This document shows, in pieces, positions 27,485 through 36,556 of a DNA stretch of 64,000 bases; within the stretch, counting starts at the first letter, position 1; every line of letters begins with the position of its first letter. This DNA is from Rubrobacter indicoceani (lineage in GTDB: Bacteria; Actinomycetota; Rubrobacteria; Rubrobacterales; Rubrobacteraceae): contig NZ_CP031115.1 of NCBI RefSeq assembly GCF_003568865.1, positions 1 to 64,000 on the forward strand, given 5' to 3'. The notes beneath the pieces were generated by a model. It was not told the DNA's origin, did no database searches, and saw only the letters and a program-made list of their open reading frames with translations. The position numbers and the translations under genes were made by a program.

Positions 27485-29062
27485 TCATCCCGCGCCGCCC
27501 TGCTGGAAGAACTGCTCGAAGCTCTGCTGGATCTCGGGCGGCAGGTCCTGCGGCAGTTGCTGGGGGAAGTTTTCTTCGAGGCCCTGTGGAATCCCCTGCG
27601 GGTCCGTCGGGAGATCCTGCTGGAGCTGGTCCTCCATCTGCGGCTGGGCGTTGCCGTCGAGATCCAGGTAAGTATCTATAACCGCCATCGCCGCCGGGAG
27701 CCCGGCGGCTTCACCGTCGCCGCCGTTCTCGATCATGGCCGCCACCGCTATCTGAGGCTCATCCGCCGGGGCCGAAGCGATAAACCACGAGTGTGGATCG
27801 CCCGAGGGGGTCTCGGCGGTTCCGGTCTTGCCCGCTATCTCCACCGAACGCTGGGCGAGGTTTGCGGAGCCTTCGTCCACGACCCCGACCATCATGTCCT
27901 GGAGCGTATCGGCGAGTTGTTCATCAAGGACTTCCTCGCGGACCTGAGGCTGGGTACGGTCTATGATGACGCCGTCCGGCGAACGGACTTCCCGGATAAG
28001 GTGCGGCTCCATCGCCGTGCCGCCGTTCGCTATCGTGGCGGCGACCTGAGCCATCTCAAAGACGTTCGAGACGTTCGAGTCCTGTCCGAAGGCAAGCTGG
28101 GCGATGTCGCCCTGACCGAGCTGGCTCGGGGTGACGGGCAGCACGAAGTCCTCGTAGCTGCTCCCGTAACCGAAGTCCCCGGCCGTCTCATAGAGCAGCT
28201 CCGCCCCGATCTCATCCACCGTAACCTGAGCGAAGATCGTGTTGATGGAAAGCTCGAGCGCGCGGGCGAAGTTCACGGCCCCGTATACACCGTCGTCGTA
28301 GTTGACGACGGTGTAGCCCGGTCGCTCGAAGACGCCCGTGTCGGTGAACATGTCGGTGGGCCTGACGCCGTCCTTCAGGGCCGCCGCCGCCGTAACGACC
28401 TTGAAGACCGAGCCGGGCGGGTAGAGCCCCTGAGTTGCGCGGTTGAGAAGCGGCTCCGCCGGGTCGTTTATAAGCTCGTCAAAGACCTCGTCTATGTTGT
28501 TCGGGTCATAGGACGGGTAAGAGACGAGCGCAAGGATCTCACCCGTCTGCGGGTCCATCGCGACTATCGAGCCGCGTCCGGTTTCGCTGGAGGCGACGGC
28601 GTTGTAGGCGGCGCGCTGGAGTTCGTCGTTTATCGTGAGGGTTACGTTGTTGCCGGGCTGCGGACCACCGGAGACCTGGTTTATAAGCTCGTCCAGGGTG
28701 GAGGGGTCGGCGGTTCCGGAGAGGTTGGCGTTCTCGGCGATCTCGATCCCGGTCGCCCCGTAACGCGTGCTCCAATAGCCGACTATCCCGGCGTAGAGCG
28801 GTCCCTCCGGGTAGACGCGGCTGTAGGTCGAGTTGCCCCCCGTCTCGGAGGGTTGCTCCTCGCTCCGGGCAAGAACGGTCTCGCCGTTCGCTGCAAAGAT
28901 GGTTCCGCGCGGAGCCTCGAGGGCCCGGCGGGTCTGGAGGCTGTTCTCCGGGTTGTTTGCCAGCGACTCGCGGGCGTAGACCTGCCAGTAGGCCAGTACC
29001 GCCACAAGCGCGACAAAGCCGAGGGCGAAAAGGTAGAACGTGCGTCTCAAGTGCCGGTTCAT
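27485..29062 (-). CDS. pbpA: Class B penicillin-binding protein (PbpA type)
   Basis: A membrane-anchored transpeptidase for peptidoglycan cross-linking. The protein (about 525 residues) starts with a short cytoplasmic tail and one membrane helix (about 11-30), then a dimerisation domain, then the transpeptidase with the SVFK tetrad (about Ser 221), SIN (about 275) and KTG (about 415). The tail is rich in Gln, Pro and Asp. ATG 29062 is preferred; an in-frame TTG at 29071 lies 3 codons earlier. It partners FtsW/RodA, which is encoded just upstream with almost no gap. Confidence 0.94.
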   Translation of the reverse strand: MNRHLRRTFYLFALGFVALVAVLAYWQVYARESLANNPENSLQTRRALEAPRGTIFAANGETVLARSEEQPSETGGNSTYSRVYPEGPLYAGIVGYWSTRYGATGIEIAENANLSGTADPSTLDELINQVSGGPQPGNNVTLTINDELQRAAYNAVASSETGRGSIVAMDPQTGEILALVSYPSYDPNNIDEVFDELINDPAEPLLNRATQGLYPPGSVFKVVTAAAALKDGVRPTDMFTDTGVFERPGYTVVNYDDGVYGAVNFARALELSINTIFAQVTVDEIGAELLYETAGDFGYGSSYEDFVLPVTPSQLGQGDIAQLAFGQDSNVSNVFEMAQVAATIANGGTAMEPHLIREVRSPDGVIIDRTQPQVREEVLDEQLADTLQDMMVGVVDEGSANLAQRSVEIAGKTGTAETPSGDPHSWFIASAPADEPQIAVAAMIENGGDGEAAGLPAAMAVIDTYLDLDGNAQPQMEDQLQQDLPTDPQGIPQGLEENFPQQLPQDLPPEIQQSFEQFFQQGGAG

Positions 29063-29074
29063 GGGGTCCAAAAG

Positions 29075-30376
29075 CTAGGAGTTTCCTTCCTCTGAGCCGA
29101 CGCGACGTTCGTTCTGGCCGGACTTCTCCGAGATCACGAGCAGAAGCCCCGCAATGATGAAGTTCCCTACCACCGATGAACCGCCGTAGGAGACAAACGG
29201 AAGGGTAACACCCGTCAGGGGTATGGCCCGGATCACCCCGCCCACGATCGTGATCGTCTGTATGGCGAACATCGCCGTGAGGCCGAACGCAAGGAGCTTT
29301 GAGGCAGCGTCGCGGGCGACCATCGCTATCTTTATACCCCGGTACACAAAGACAAGGAAGGTGAGCAGCAGCGCCGACGCCCCGAGCAGCCCGAGTTCGC
29401 TTGCGATCGCGCTGAAGATAAAGTCCGTCTGCACCTCGGGGATGGTCTGGGCGAACCCGGCCCCGAGCCCCGTCCCCGTCAGGCCGCCATCGGCAACGTT
29501 AAAGATGGACTGGAGAATCTGGAACCCCATCCCGTCCGGATCCCGCCAGGGGTCGAGCCAGGCCACGACCCGCACCCGAACGTGGCCGAAGACAAAGTAC
29601 GCGATGGTCGAGCCGACGGCGAACATAAGGAAACCTGCCAGCACGTAAGCGACCCGGCCCGTCGCCGCGTAGAGCATCAGAAGCGGCACGACAAAGAACA
29701 GCAGGCTGCTCCCGAGGTCTTTCTCGAAGACGAGCAGGGCAAGAGAGGCCGCCCAGACAAGGGCTACCGGGCCGAAATACTTTAGGTTCGGGAACTGTAT
29801 GCCCATAAACGTGCGGCTCGTCGCGGCGAGCAGGTCGCGCACCTCCGCCAGATATCCGGCAAAGAAGATGATCAGCGCGATGCGGGCGAACTCCGATGGC
29901 TGGAAGCTCACCGGGCCGAGCGCGACCCAGAGCCGCGCCCCGTTCACCTCGTAGCCCAGAGGGGTGAACGTCAGGCAGATCAGGACCATCGCCAGAAAGG
30001 CGAAAAGGTATTTGTAGCCGAAGAGCCGCTCGTAGTCCCGGAAAAACAGCACCGTCAGGAACAGCGCCGCGCTACCGACGAGTATCCAGACCGCCTGCGT
30101 TATCGCAAGCCCCTCGACCCCCTCCACATCGTAGGTGAGGCGGAAGATCATCACCAGCCCGACCCCCGTGAGCATCGTTACTATGGGCAGGATCAGGACA
30201 TCCGAGTTCGGCAGAAGCACCCTTACGGCAAGGTACAGTCCGAAGAGCGTTCCGGCGTAGTAAGCCCCGTAGATAAGGGGCGGGCTGGTAGCCTCCTGGA
30301 CAAAGATAAGCGTCGAGAAGCCGACCAGACAGATGGATATCGCGAGCAGCATCGGTAGCGTAGCTCTCTGCGTCAC
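29075..30376 (-). CDS. SEDS peptidoglycan polymerase (FtsW/RodA family)
   Basis: A multi-pass glycosyltransferase that builds glycan strands with its cognate class B PBP. The 433-residue protein has about ten membrane helices and the SEDS pattern: GARLWVALGPVSFQPSEFAR near 150, GSSLLFF near 223 and LPFVSYGGSSVVGNF near 395. It overlaps closely with pstP upstream and pbpA downstream. In mycobacterial order this is rodA. FtsW and RodA cannot be separated by sequence reading alone; context favours RodA. Confidence 0.93.
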   Translation of the reverse strand: MTQRATLPMLLAISICLVGFSTLIFVQEATSPPLIYGAYYAGTLFGLYLAVRVLLPNSDVLILPIVTMLTGVGLVMIFRLTYDVEGVEGLAITQAVWILVGSAALFLTVLFFRDYERLFGYKYLFAFLAMVLICLTFTPLGYEVNGARLWVALGPVSFQPSEFARIALIIFFAGYLAEVRDLLAATSRTFMGIQFPNLKYFGPVALVWAASLALLVFEKDLGSSLLFFVVPLLMLYAATGRVAYVLAGFLMFAVGSTIAYFVFGHVRVRVVAWLDPWRDPDGMGFQILQSIFNVADGGLTGTGLGAGFAQTIPEVQTDFIFSAIASELGLLGASALLLTFLVFVYRGIKIAMVARDAASKLLAFGLTAMFAIQTITIVGGVIRAIPLTGVTLPFVSYGGSSVVGNFIIAGLLLVISEKSGQNERRVGSEEGNS

Positions 30377-30379
30377 GGC

Positions 30380-31669
30380 CTAGTTCACCCCGCCCTGCTG
30401 ATCCTGCCGTCTCTCACGCTGCTCGTTCTGCTGCTGCTCGCGCTGCCGAGCCTCTGCTTGCTCCTCGGCTTCGCGGCGGTTCTGCTCGGCGTCGCTCTCA
30501 AGCTGCGTGACAACGGCGTTCAGGTCTTCCTCGGTGTAGAGGGTGTTCTCCAGTATCGGGGCGCGGGACGATTCGTTGACGTTCTCGATGTTGACGCCCG
30601 TAGCCCGGTCCTGTCCGCTTAGCGAGAACCCGAGGATGGTCATCGGAAGACCCCGGTAGACCACCACCTCGCCGTCCGCCGCTTCGTCAAGGAAGTATCT
30701 GCTCGAGCCCCACGCGTATACCGGGGTAAGAGCGAGAAGCAGCAGCGCGAGCACCGCCGCGCCCCGCACCAGCCGACCGAAGAAAGTACCGCGCCTGCTG
30801 CCCGGTCGTCTTGCGGCCCCGGGCTTTGCCTTATCCGGTTCCCTCTCAGACCTTCGGCCCCGCTTTACTCCCTGCGTGCCGGCGACCGTTGCGCCGACGG
30901 TAGGTATCTCCCGCGTGCCGTTGCCTCGCTCCGGCGGGTCGTCGCGCCTTTCGCGAACGTCCACGATAACAGCGGTGACGTTGTCCGTGCCGCCCGCCTC
31001 CAGAGCCTCCGAGAGCAGGATGTTCGCCGGGGTCTCCGGATCCTGCAGGTTCTCCAGCAGAACCTGGCGAATCCTGTCCTCGCGCACCATGTCCGACAGG
31101 CCGTCCGAGCAGAGCAGTATCCGGTCGTCGGCCTCTATCGGGATGATGGAGGTATCCGTCTCCACCTTCTCCTCCGCACCGAGGGCGCGGGTGATAAGGT
31201 TCTTCTGGGGATGTTCGGCGGCCTCCTCGCGGGATATCTCGCCGCTTCTCACAAGCTCCGCCACAAGGGAGTGATCCTCCGTGAGCGGCCGGAACTTATC
31301 TCCGCGCATAAGGTACGCCCGCGAATCTCCAACGTGGGCCACCTCCGCAACCGGCCTGCGCCGCGTCCCGCCGAACCGGATGGCGACAACCGTCGTGCCC
31401 ATCCCGCCGAGCCGCTCATCGCCCTTCGACGCGGTCCGTATCCGGCGGTTCGCTTCCTTTATCGCATCTTCAAAGGAGTCCTCCGGCGACATCTTCTTCA
31501 GAACGTCGACGGTCATCCGGCTCGCGACCTCACCGGCTTCAAAGCCCCCGATACCGTCGGCGACCGCAAAGAGCGTCTCGTCGGCACCCTCGCCCACGAG
31601 CAGCGAGTCCTCGTTGTTCTCGCGGACCTTGCCGGGGTCGGTCAGGCCGAAGTGTTCAAGATAAAACAT
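30380..31669 (-). CDS. pstP: PP2C-type protein phosphatase (PstP-like)
   Basis: This phosphatase removes phosphates placed by the Ser/Thr kinases of the same operon. The 429-residue protein has a PPM domain in the first 235 residues with the metal-binding motifs VREN(N)EDS near 14, VADGIGGFEAGE near 36, VGDSRAYLM near 118, SDGLSDMV near 192 and GGTDNVTAVIVD near 230. A basic linker, one membrane helix (about 297-315) and an extracellular, Gln-rich tail follow. It starts 11 bp after fhaB. Confidence 0.94.
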   Translation of the reverse strand: MFYLEHFGLTDPGKVRENNEDSLLVGEGADETLFAVADGIGGFEAGEVASRMTVDVLKKMSPEDSFEDAIKEANRRIRTASKGDERLGGMGTTVVAIRFGGTRRRPVAEVAHVGDSRAYLMRGDKFRPLTEDHSLVAELVRSGEISREEAAEHPQKNLITRALGAEEKVETDTSIIPIEADDRILLCSDGLSDMVREDRIRQVLLENLQDPETPANILLSEALEAGGTDNVTAVIVDVRERRDDPPERGNGTREIPTVGATVAGTQGVKRGRRSEREPDKAKPGAARRPGSRRGTFFGRLVRGAAVLALLLLALTPVYAWGSSRYFLDEAADGEVVVYRGLPMTILGFSLSGQDRATGVNIENVNESSRAPILENTLYTEEDLNAVVTQLESDAEQNRREAEEQAEARQREQQQNEQRERRQDQQGGVN

Positions 31670-31680
31670 AATCCTAAAGG

Positions 31681-32163
31681 TTACTCCACGAACCGGAAGA
31701 TGGTGGAACCGACCTTGATCTCATCCCCGTCCCGGAGCGGTGTCGCTCCGACGGCCTTGTTCCCGTTGACGAACGTACCGTTCGTGGAGCCGAGATCCTC
31801 GACGTAGAGCAGGCCCCCGTGCTTGGTGAACCTTGCGTGTCTGCCGGAGGCGTATTCGTCGCCCTGAAGCACGATGTCCCCTTCCGAAGAACGTCCGACG
31901 GAGGTCGCATCGCCAAGAAGCGTGTGCTTTGAGCCGTTCTCCAGCACCTCGGACCGCTCGACGAGGAGTTCGGAGGCGCTGCGGGGCTTTTTTTGCTGGG
32001 TTCTCGGGGCGGCGGCCCCGCCCGCGACCCCGGAGAACTCGTCCTCGTCGGGGATGCTTCTGAGGTCGCCGACGCCGCGCCGCACAACGGCGTAGACAAA
32101 GGCGAAGAGCAGGAGCAGGAGCAGAGCCTTCGCCGCAAGCAGCGGGACCTGAAGCTCGAGCAC
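31681..32163 (-). CDS. fhaB: FHA-domain protein FhaB
   Basis: A membrane-anchored phosphothreonine reader. The 160-residue protein has one N-terminal membrane helix (about 9-25) and a C-terminal FHA domain with SVGRSSEGDIVL, SGRHARF and DLGSTNGTFVNG (about 85-135). The GTG start shares one base with the fhaA stop (TAGTG). A longer in-frame ORF upstream is only an artefact running through fhaA. FHA proteins of this cluster link kinase signals to cell-wall synthesis. Confidence 0.92.
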   Translation of the reverse strand: MLELQVPLLAAKALLLLLLFAFVYAVVRRGVGDLRSIPDEDEFSGVAGGAAAPRTQQKKPRSASELLVERSEVLENGSKHTLLGDATSVGRSSEGDIVLQGDEYASGRHARFTKHGGLLYVEDLGSTNGTFVNGNKAVGATPLRDGDEIKVGSTIFRFVE

Positions 32164-33020
32164 TAGTCTCTCCCGGCGGAGGGGTTCCCGCTCCGCCTGT
32201 CCCTTGAGAGTCGGCTCGGCTCCTCTATGCGCCGGATAAAACGCGCCGTACTCTGGCCGAAGGTCAACTCGTCGCCGCTCTCGATGCGCTCGCGACTGCC
32301 TATCGGGGCCCCGTCGAGAAGCGTCCCGTTCGTGGAGCCGAGGTCTTCGATCACGAAGCCGTTGTCTTCGCGGGAGATCCGGGCGTGCTTGCGGGAGACG
32401 TTCGGGTCCGAAACAACGATGTCGTTCTCCTGGGAACGCCCGACCGTCCACGGCCCGCCACCCTGAAGCGGCTGGTTTTTGCCGTCCATCGCAAGCTCGA
32501 CGACCTCGCGGGCGAGGCCGTGCTGTCGGGCCTCCTCCGCGCTTATCGCCGAAGTGCCCTCGCCCACCGAACCGCTCGTTATCTGCTCGGTCTTGAAGAT
32601 CCTTGTCTGACCCGAAGTGTCCTGCGGCGCGCCCTTCTCCCTCGGGCCTTCGCCACCGGTCAGCTTCGCCGTAACCCCGAACTCTCCGAAGCGAAGGGAA
32701 TCCTCGGTGGTGAAGTGGACCTTCGGCGGGGTCATCAGGTGGTAGTTCTTGCTCTCGGCGTGCGAGCTTGCGTACTGGATCAGCTCATCGCGCAGCGAGT
32801 CCTCGTAGACGGTGATGGAGCTTGCGTCGTCCTCCGAGAGGTGGATGGTGAAGTCGTTCGGGGCGTAGACGCGGGAGATGGAGACCATCCGGCCCTCGTC
32901 CATCTGCTTGGTAAGGCCCTTGGCGATCTCGACCGGGTGAATACGCCTCCTGAACGCCCGCCCGAAGACCCCTTCGACGAGGCCTCCCATTCTCTTCTCG
33001 ATGCCCTTGAGGAAGCCCAA
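32163..33020 (-). CDS. fhaA: FHA-domain protein FhaA (DUF3662 plus FHA)
   Basis: The 285-residue protein begins with the DUF3662 domain (MGFLKGIEKRMGGLVEG, then RIHPVEIAKGLTKQMDEG), about residues 1-120. A linker leads to a C-terminal FHA domain with TVGRSQENDIVV, SRKHARI and LGSTNGTLLDG. In mycobacteria FhaA binds the phosphorylated pseudokinase-like MviN and helps control lipid II export. The start is TTG at 33020. Its stop overlaps the fhaB start. Confidence 0.93.
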   Translation of the reverse strand: MGFLKGIEKRMGGLVEGVFGRAFRRRIHPVEIAKGLTKQMDEGRMVSISRVYAPNDFTIHLSEDDASSITVYEDSLRDELIQYASSHAESKNYHLMTPPKVHFTTEDSLRFGEFGVTAKLTGGEGPREKGAPQDTSGQTRIFKTEQITSGSVGEGTSAISAEEARQHGLAREVVELAMDGKNQPLQGGGPWTVGRSQENDIVVSDPNVSRKHARISREDNGFVIEDLGSTNGTLLDGAPIGSRERIESGDELTFGQSTARFIRRIEEPSRLSRDRRSGNPSAGRD

Positions 33021-33074
33021 CGAAAACCCCGACCTTCTAATTACTTCCGACTACTTCGAACTCGTTACTCCGCA

Positions 33075-34769
33075 CTACCTTGACCGTGACACGATATACC
33101 TCAGCGCAGCATACAGTATAGACGCGAGGGCAAGGGAAGTCACAGCCTCACCGAACGCCTGCGCGGTTGCGGAGACAAACAGAGCATACCCGACCACGCC
33201 CCCGCCGATAGCCGCAAGCCCGCCCACGAGCGGCTTCCCGGCCCACTCCCCGACCGAGACCACCACGGCCATCGCGGCCCAGAGAAGCGGCAGGAGAAGT
33301 ACCCAGGGAAAGAGCGTTACTATCCGCTCCAGGTGCGCTAAAAGCTCGTTTGCCCCGTAGCCGGGCTGGATGTTCCTGAAGGCCTGACCGTTGTAGGTCA
33401 GCACCCCATCGCCGAAGGTCAGGTTTGCAAAGACAAGGACGATGCCGGCGAGGGCCGAAGACACCCCCGCCGCAACGGGTCTCAGGAGCATGCCGAGGAT
33501 CAGCGGCAGACCCGCCGCGAGGTTTGCAAGGGCGAGCGGCGCGGCCAGAACCGGGGCGAGCGGCGACCTGCCGGCCCCCCTCGGGGAGAGCCGCGAAACC
33601 GCAACCCAGACCGCGCCCGCAGCCGGCACGAGCAGCCCGAGACCGGTACCCGCACCGCCATCTCTGAGCAGCGCGACCGAGAGGGCCACTATGACGGCCA
33701 GCGCGGCGAGCCTCGGCATCAGGTACCCGGCGACCCCGAAGCCGACCGCTACCCCGACGGACTGCGCCCCGTCGAGCGTCAGGACCCCGTTCGCCAGAAG
33801 ATAGCCGAGGTAACCGGCCGCAAGGCCGTTCGTGGCCCGTAGCAGGCCGCCGGTCGCTCTGGACGATACGATGCTCCTTGCCGGGGTGCGCTCCCGGGGA
33901 AGGTCGGGGCGTTCTCCGGCGTACGGTTCCGGGTAGGGCCTCGGGGTCTGCCGCCGACCCGGGGTGCGCTCCGTCTCCCTGACGGTTTTTCTGCCTGTTC
34001 TGGTGGCCTGGCGGGCAACGCGGGCGGGGGCTTTCCTGCCGGTTAGGACTTTCAGGGCGGCCCAGGCGCTCTGCGGGCGGTGAGCCGGGTTCGGGCTCGT
34101 CGCCAAGTCCACAAACTGCCTCAGGCGCGGCGAGGGTTCCTCCGGCTGGTGAGAGAGCAGGGTGCGAGCCGTCGCGCCAACGGCGTAGATATCGGTCAGG
34201 GCCGAAGGGTCGGAGCCGTCCATAATCTCGGGCGCAATGTAACCCGGCGTGCCGACCGCGAAGCCTATTCGCGTGAGCCTGGTGTCCCCGGCCCGGTAGG
34301 CCACCCCGAAGTCCGTGAGCTTCACGGTCCCGTCCCGGTCAACAAGGGCGTTCTGAGGCTTGATGTCGCGGTGGATAATGCCTTGCGAGTGAGCGTAGAC
34401 AAGGGCTTCAAGGATCTGGGCCAGGCAGTCCGCCACCTCGGCGCAGTCGTAATAGCGCCCGGCCTCGTCGAGGGGCAGACCAGAGATAAACTCCGTTACA
34501 AGGTAGATCTCCCGCTCGCCGTCTATGACTTCAAGGGTCTCGACGATGTTCCGGTGGCGCAGGCCCTCGGCTATCTGCCCCTCGCGCAACGCTCTGGAAC
34601 GCTCGCCGTCGTTGTAGACCGGGATCACCTTCACCGCAACGTCATCGGAGGAGCCGAAAAAGGAACGTTCGAGCGGCCTCGCCCGCCAGACGGTGGCGAA
34701 GCCGCCGCGCCCGACTACCTCGGAGAGCGCGTAACGATTCTGTCCCTCTATGTATCTCGCCTCTGCCAC
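33075..34769 (-). CDS. Ser/Thr protein kinase with multi-pass membrane C-terminus
   Basis: The 564-residue protein has a complete kinase domain (GRGGFATVW 20-28, Lys 47, HRDIKPQN 133-140, DFG 153-155) and the substrate loop GTPGYIAPE. A basic Arg/Pro-rich linker follows (about 245-310), then roughly eight hydrophobic segments to the end, with no PASTA repeats. It stands first in the operon, 54 bp before fhaA. The protein is expected to phosphorylate the downstream FhaA or PBP/SEDS partners. GTG 34769 follows CGGAG. What the membrane part senses is unknown. Confidence 0.92.
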   Translation of the reverse strand: MAEARYIEGQNRYALSEVVGRGGFATVWRARPLERSFFGSSDDVAVKVIPVYNDGERSRALREGQIAEGLRHRNIVETLEVIDGEREIYLVTEFISGLPLDEAGRYYDCAEVADCLAQILEALVYAHSQGIIHRDIKPQNALVDRDGTVKLTDFGVAYRAGDTRLTRIGFAVGTPGYIAPEIMDGSDPSALTDIYAVGATARTLLSHQPEEPSPRLRQFVDLATSPNPAHRPQSAWAALKVLTGRKAPARVARQATRTGRKTVRETERTPGRRQTPRPYPEPYAGERPDLPRERTPARSIVSSRATGGLLRATNGLAAGYLGYLLANGVLTLDGAQSVGVAVGFGVAGYLMPRLAALAVIVALSVALLRDGGAGTGLGLLVPAAGAVWVAVSRLSPRGAGRSPLAPVLAAPLALANLAAGLPLILGMLLRPVAAGVSSALAGIVLVFANLTFGDGVLTYNGQAFRNIQPGYGANELLAHLERIVTLFPWVLLLPLLWAAMAVVVSVGEWAGKPLVGGLAAIGGGVVGYALFVSATAQAFGEAVTSLALASILYAALRYIVSRSR

Positions 34770-34811
34770 TTGCTCCGGGCTATTGTAAGCTATCCGGCCA
34801 CCGGGAAGACG

Positions 34812-34841
34812 TTAGCGTCCCGGGCGACATGCTGGTAGAAT
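34812..34841 (+). promoter_or_regulatory. Likely promoter of tRNA-Leu
   Basis: TTAGCG (34812-34817) and TAGAAT (34836-34841) stand 18 bp apart, about 70 bp before the tRNA. The kinase gene on the other strand starts 42 bp to the left. Confidence 0.45.
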
Positions 34842-34909
34842 CCCGTCTGCTCGCGGGTCGGCCCTGCAAAAGCCTTGCGGAAGTCGGTCCACGAGAAAGA
34901 CCACGCGAC

Positions 34910-34993
34910 GGGCGAGTGGCGGAATTGGTAGACGCGCTAGGTTCAGGGTCTAGTGTCCGAAAGGACGTGGGGGTTCGAGTCCCCCCTCGCCCA
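34910..34993 (+). tRNA. tRNA-Leu (anticodon CAG)
   Basis: An 84-nt class II tRNA: acceptor stem GGGCGAG with CTCGCCC, D-arm with TGGCGGAATTGGTAGACGCG, anticodon loop TTCAGGG (anticodon CAG), a long variable arm TGTCCGAAAGGACG, and T-arm GGGGGTTCGAGTCCCCC. The discriminator is A and CCA is not encoded. Minus-strand ORFs across it are artefacts. Confidence 0.97.
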
Positions 34994-35089
34994 CTTCCCG
35001 CGTTTCAGGTGCAGAGATAGAACCTTCCGAACTACCCCGGATCATCTCTCCGGTGTGCGGGGTCCTACGGGGAGCAGGGGGGCGGAGCG

Positions 35090-36241
35090 ATAGCTGAACG
35101 CGGCGAACGCGGCAGGTCCGAGAGACCGAACGAATCCGAGCGGCTCGACGGGCGTTACCAGGGTCGGTCGTCCAGGCGTGCCTCAAGGGAGCGGCAGGAC
35201 AAGCAGCGCCGTCAGGCCCCGGCCAAACCGGCCAAGCAGCAGGGCAAGCGCAGGATAGGTCTTCTGCCGCCCTGGCTTACGCTCCTGCTCTCCGTCTTTC
35301 TTCTCTTTATGGCGTTTGTCTTTATCTTCGTGGTGGTGCGCGGCTGCGTCGCAACCCAGGAATCAACCGAGATCCGCAAGTACGTGACCAGCTCCGACAG
35401 CCTTCTCTCCGAATCCTCAGCCCTCGGCAACGAGCGCCTGCAGGCAACCCTTGCGGACGCCGGGGGCGACCCTCAGAACGTTGACGCGGGGGTCGTCAAC
35501 CAGGTTGCAAACGAATCGGAGCTTCTCTACGAGCAAGCCCTCGGCAACCAGGAGGTCCCGACGGAGTTCGAGGGTGCGGACAGCTACCTTGTAAGCTCTC
35601 TCGGCATTCGGGCCGAGGCTACAAGAGACCTTGCAAACGCCCTTGAAACACCGGATACCTTCCAGGAGACGCTGGCCGACTCCACCGAGAGCTACCGGCT
35701 CTCGGACGGAATGCTCAGAAACCACTACTTCCCGGCGGTGGGGAGCTCGCTTGAAAGCGTCGGTCAGGTTCAGGATCAGAGCTTCCTCGAAGAACCGCCG
35801 CCGTTTATGGACTACGAGGAGACGGGCTTTGACGTCGGGCTCCAGAACGCCGTCGGGACCCGCAACGACCCGAACGCCCTGCACGGGGTAGAGGTCACCT
35901 CCACGACCGTGGCCGGGCAGGACCTCTACCCCGGAGGCGAGGTGGTCCTAACGGGCGACGATGTCCCGACCTTCAGCGTAACCGTAACCAACGGCGGTGA
36001 AGTCCCCGAGACTGCCGTACCGGTCGAGGTTATCCTGAACACCTCCGCCGAACGTCAGGCGCAGACCGCAACCATCGAGCGCATAGACGCAAACGGCGGC
36101 ACCGCGACCGTCGAGGTCAGCGGCTTCCGACCCGGTGAGGTAGACGAGACCGCCGAGGTAACGGTCGAGGTCGGACCGGTTCAGTACGAGGAGTTCACCG
36201 ACAACAACACCCTGGCCGGTTTCGTCACCTTCGGGGTGTAG
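35090..36241 (+). CDS. Membrane-anchored protein, non-standard or frameshifted start
   Basis: A basic cytoplasmic tail (about 60 residues, rich in Arg, Gln and Lys), one membrane helix (LLPPWLTLLLSVFLLFMAFVF) and an extracellular part ending in a CARDB-like beta-sandwich (TFSVTVTNGGEVPETAVPV to the end). The reading frame is open from a TAG near 35016 but contains no ATG, GTG or TTG before 35309, which lies inside the helix and cannot be the true start. An ATA at 35090 behind GGCGGAG, or a CTG at 35264, are candidates. Function is unknown. Confidence 0.75.
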   Translation: MAERGERGRSERPNESERLDGRYQGRSSRRASRERQDKQRRQAPAKPAKQQGKRRIGLLPPWLTLLLSVFLLFMAFVFIFVVVRGCVATQESTEIRKYVTSSDSLLSESSALGNERLQATLADAGGDPQNVDAGVVNQVANESELLYEQALGNQEVPTEFEGADSYLVSSLGIRAEATRDLANALETPDTFQETLADSTESYRLSDGMLRNHYFPAVGSSLESVGQVQDQSFLEEPPPFMDYEETGFDVGLQNAVGTRNDPNALHGVEVTSTTVAGQDLYPGGEVVLTGDDVPTFSVTVTNGGEVPETAVPVEVILNTSAERQAQTATIERIDANGGTATVEVSGFRPGEVDETAEVTVEVGPVQYEEFTDNNTLAGFVTFGV

Positions 36242-36259
36242 AGGGGATTCAGGCAGCTA

Positions 36260-36541
36260 ATGGTAACCGCCATAGTCCTTATAACCGCCGAGAGCGGACG
36301 GGTGCAGGAAGTCGCCCAGAACGTCATAGAGATAGAGGGCGTAACCGAAGCGTACTCCGTCACCGGTGATCACGACCTCGTCGCCCTTGTGCGCCTTTCA
36401 GACTTCGAGGCTCTTGGAGAGGTGGTTCCGGGCCGGATAGCTCAGGTCAAGGGTATAGAGCGCACCGAGACGATGGTCGCCTTCCGGGCCTACTCAAACT
36501 ACGACCTCGACCGGGCCTGGAGCATGGGCTTCGAGGAATAG
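36260..36541 (+). CDS. Stand-alone RAM-domain protein (Lrp/AsnC ligand-binding type)
   Basis: The 93-residue protein is a single RAM (AsnC_trans_reg) domain: AIVLITAESGRVQEVA then YSVTGDHDLVALVRLSDFE. It lacks the DNA-binding helix-turn-helix of full Lrp proteins. Such domains bind amino acids or act as partners in regulation. ATG 36260 follows GAGGGG. It starts 18 bp after the membrane protein and 15 bp before the arginase relic. Confidence 0.9.
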   Translation: MVTAIVLITAESGRVQEVAQNVIEIEGVTEAYSVTGDHDLVALVRLSDFEALGEVVPGRIAQVKGIERTETMVAFRAYSNYDLDRAWSMGFEE

Positions 36542-36556
36542 GGGAAGGCCCGGGCT

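Noticed and set aside
27317-29095. A 592-codon plus-strand ORF opposite pbpA
   Set aside because: Shadow of pbpA; the minus-strand gene has all transpeptidase motifs.
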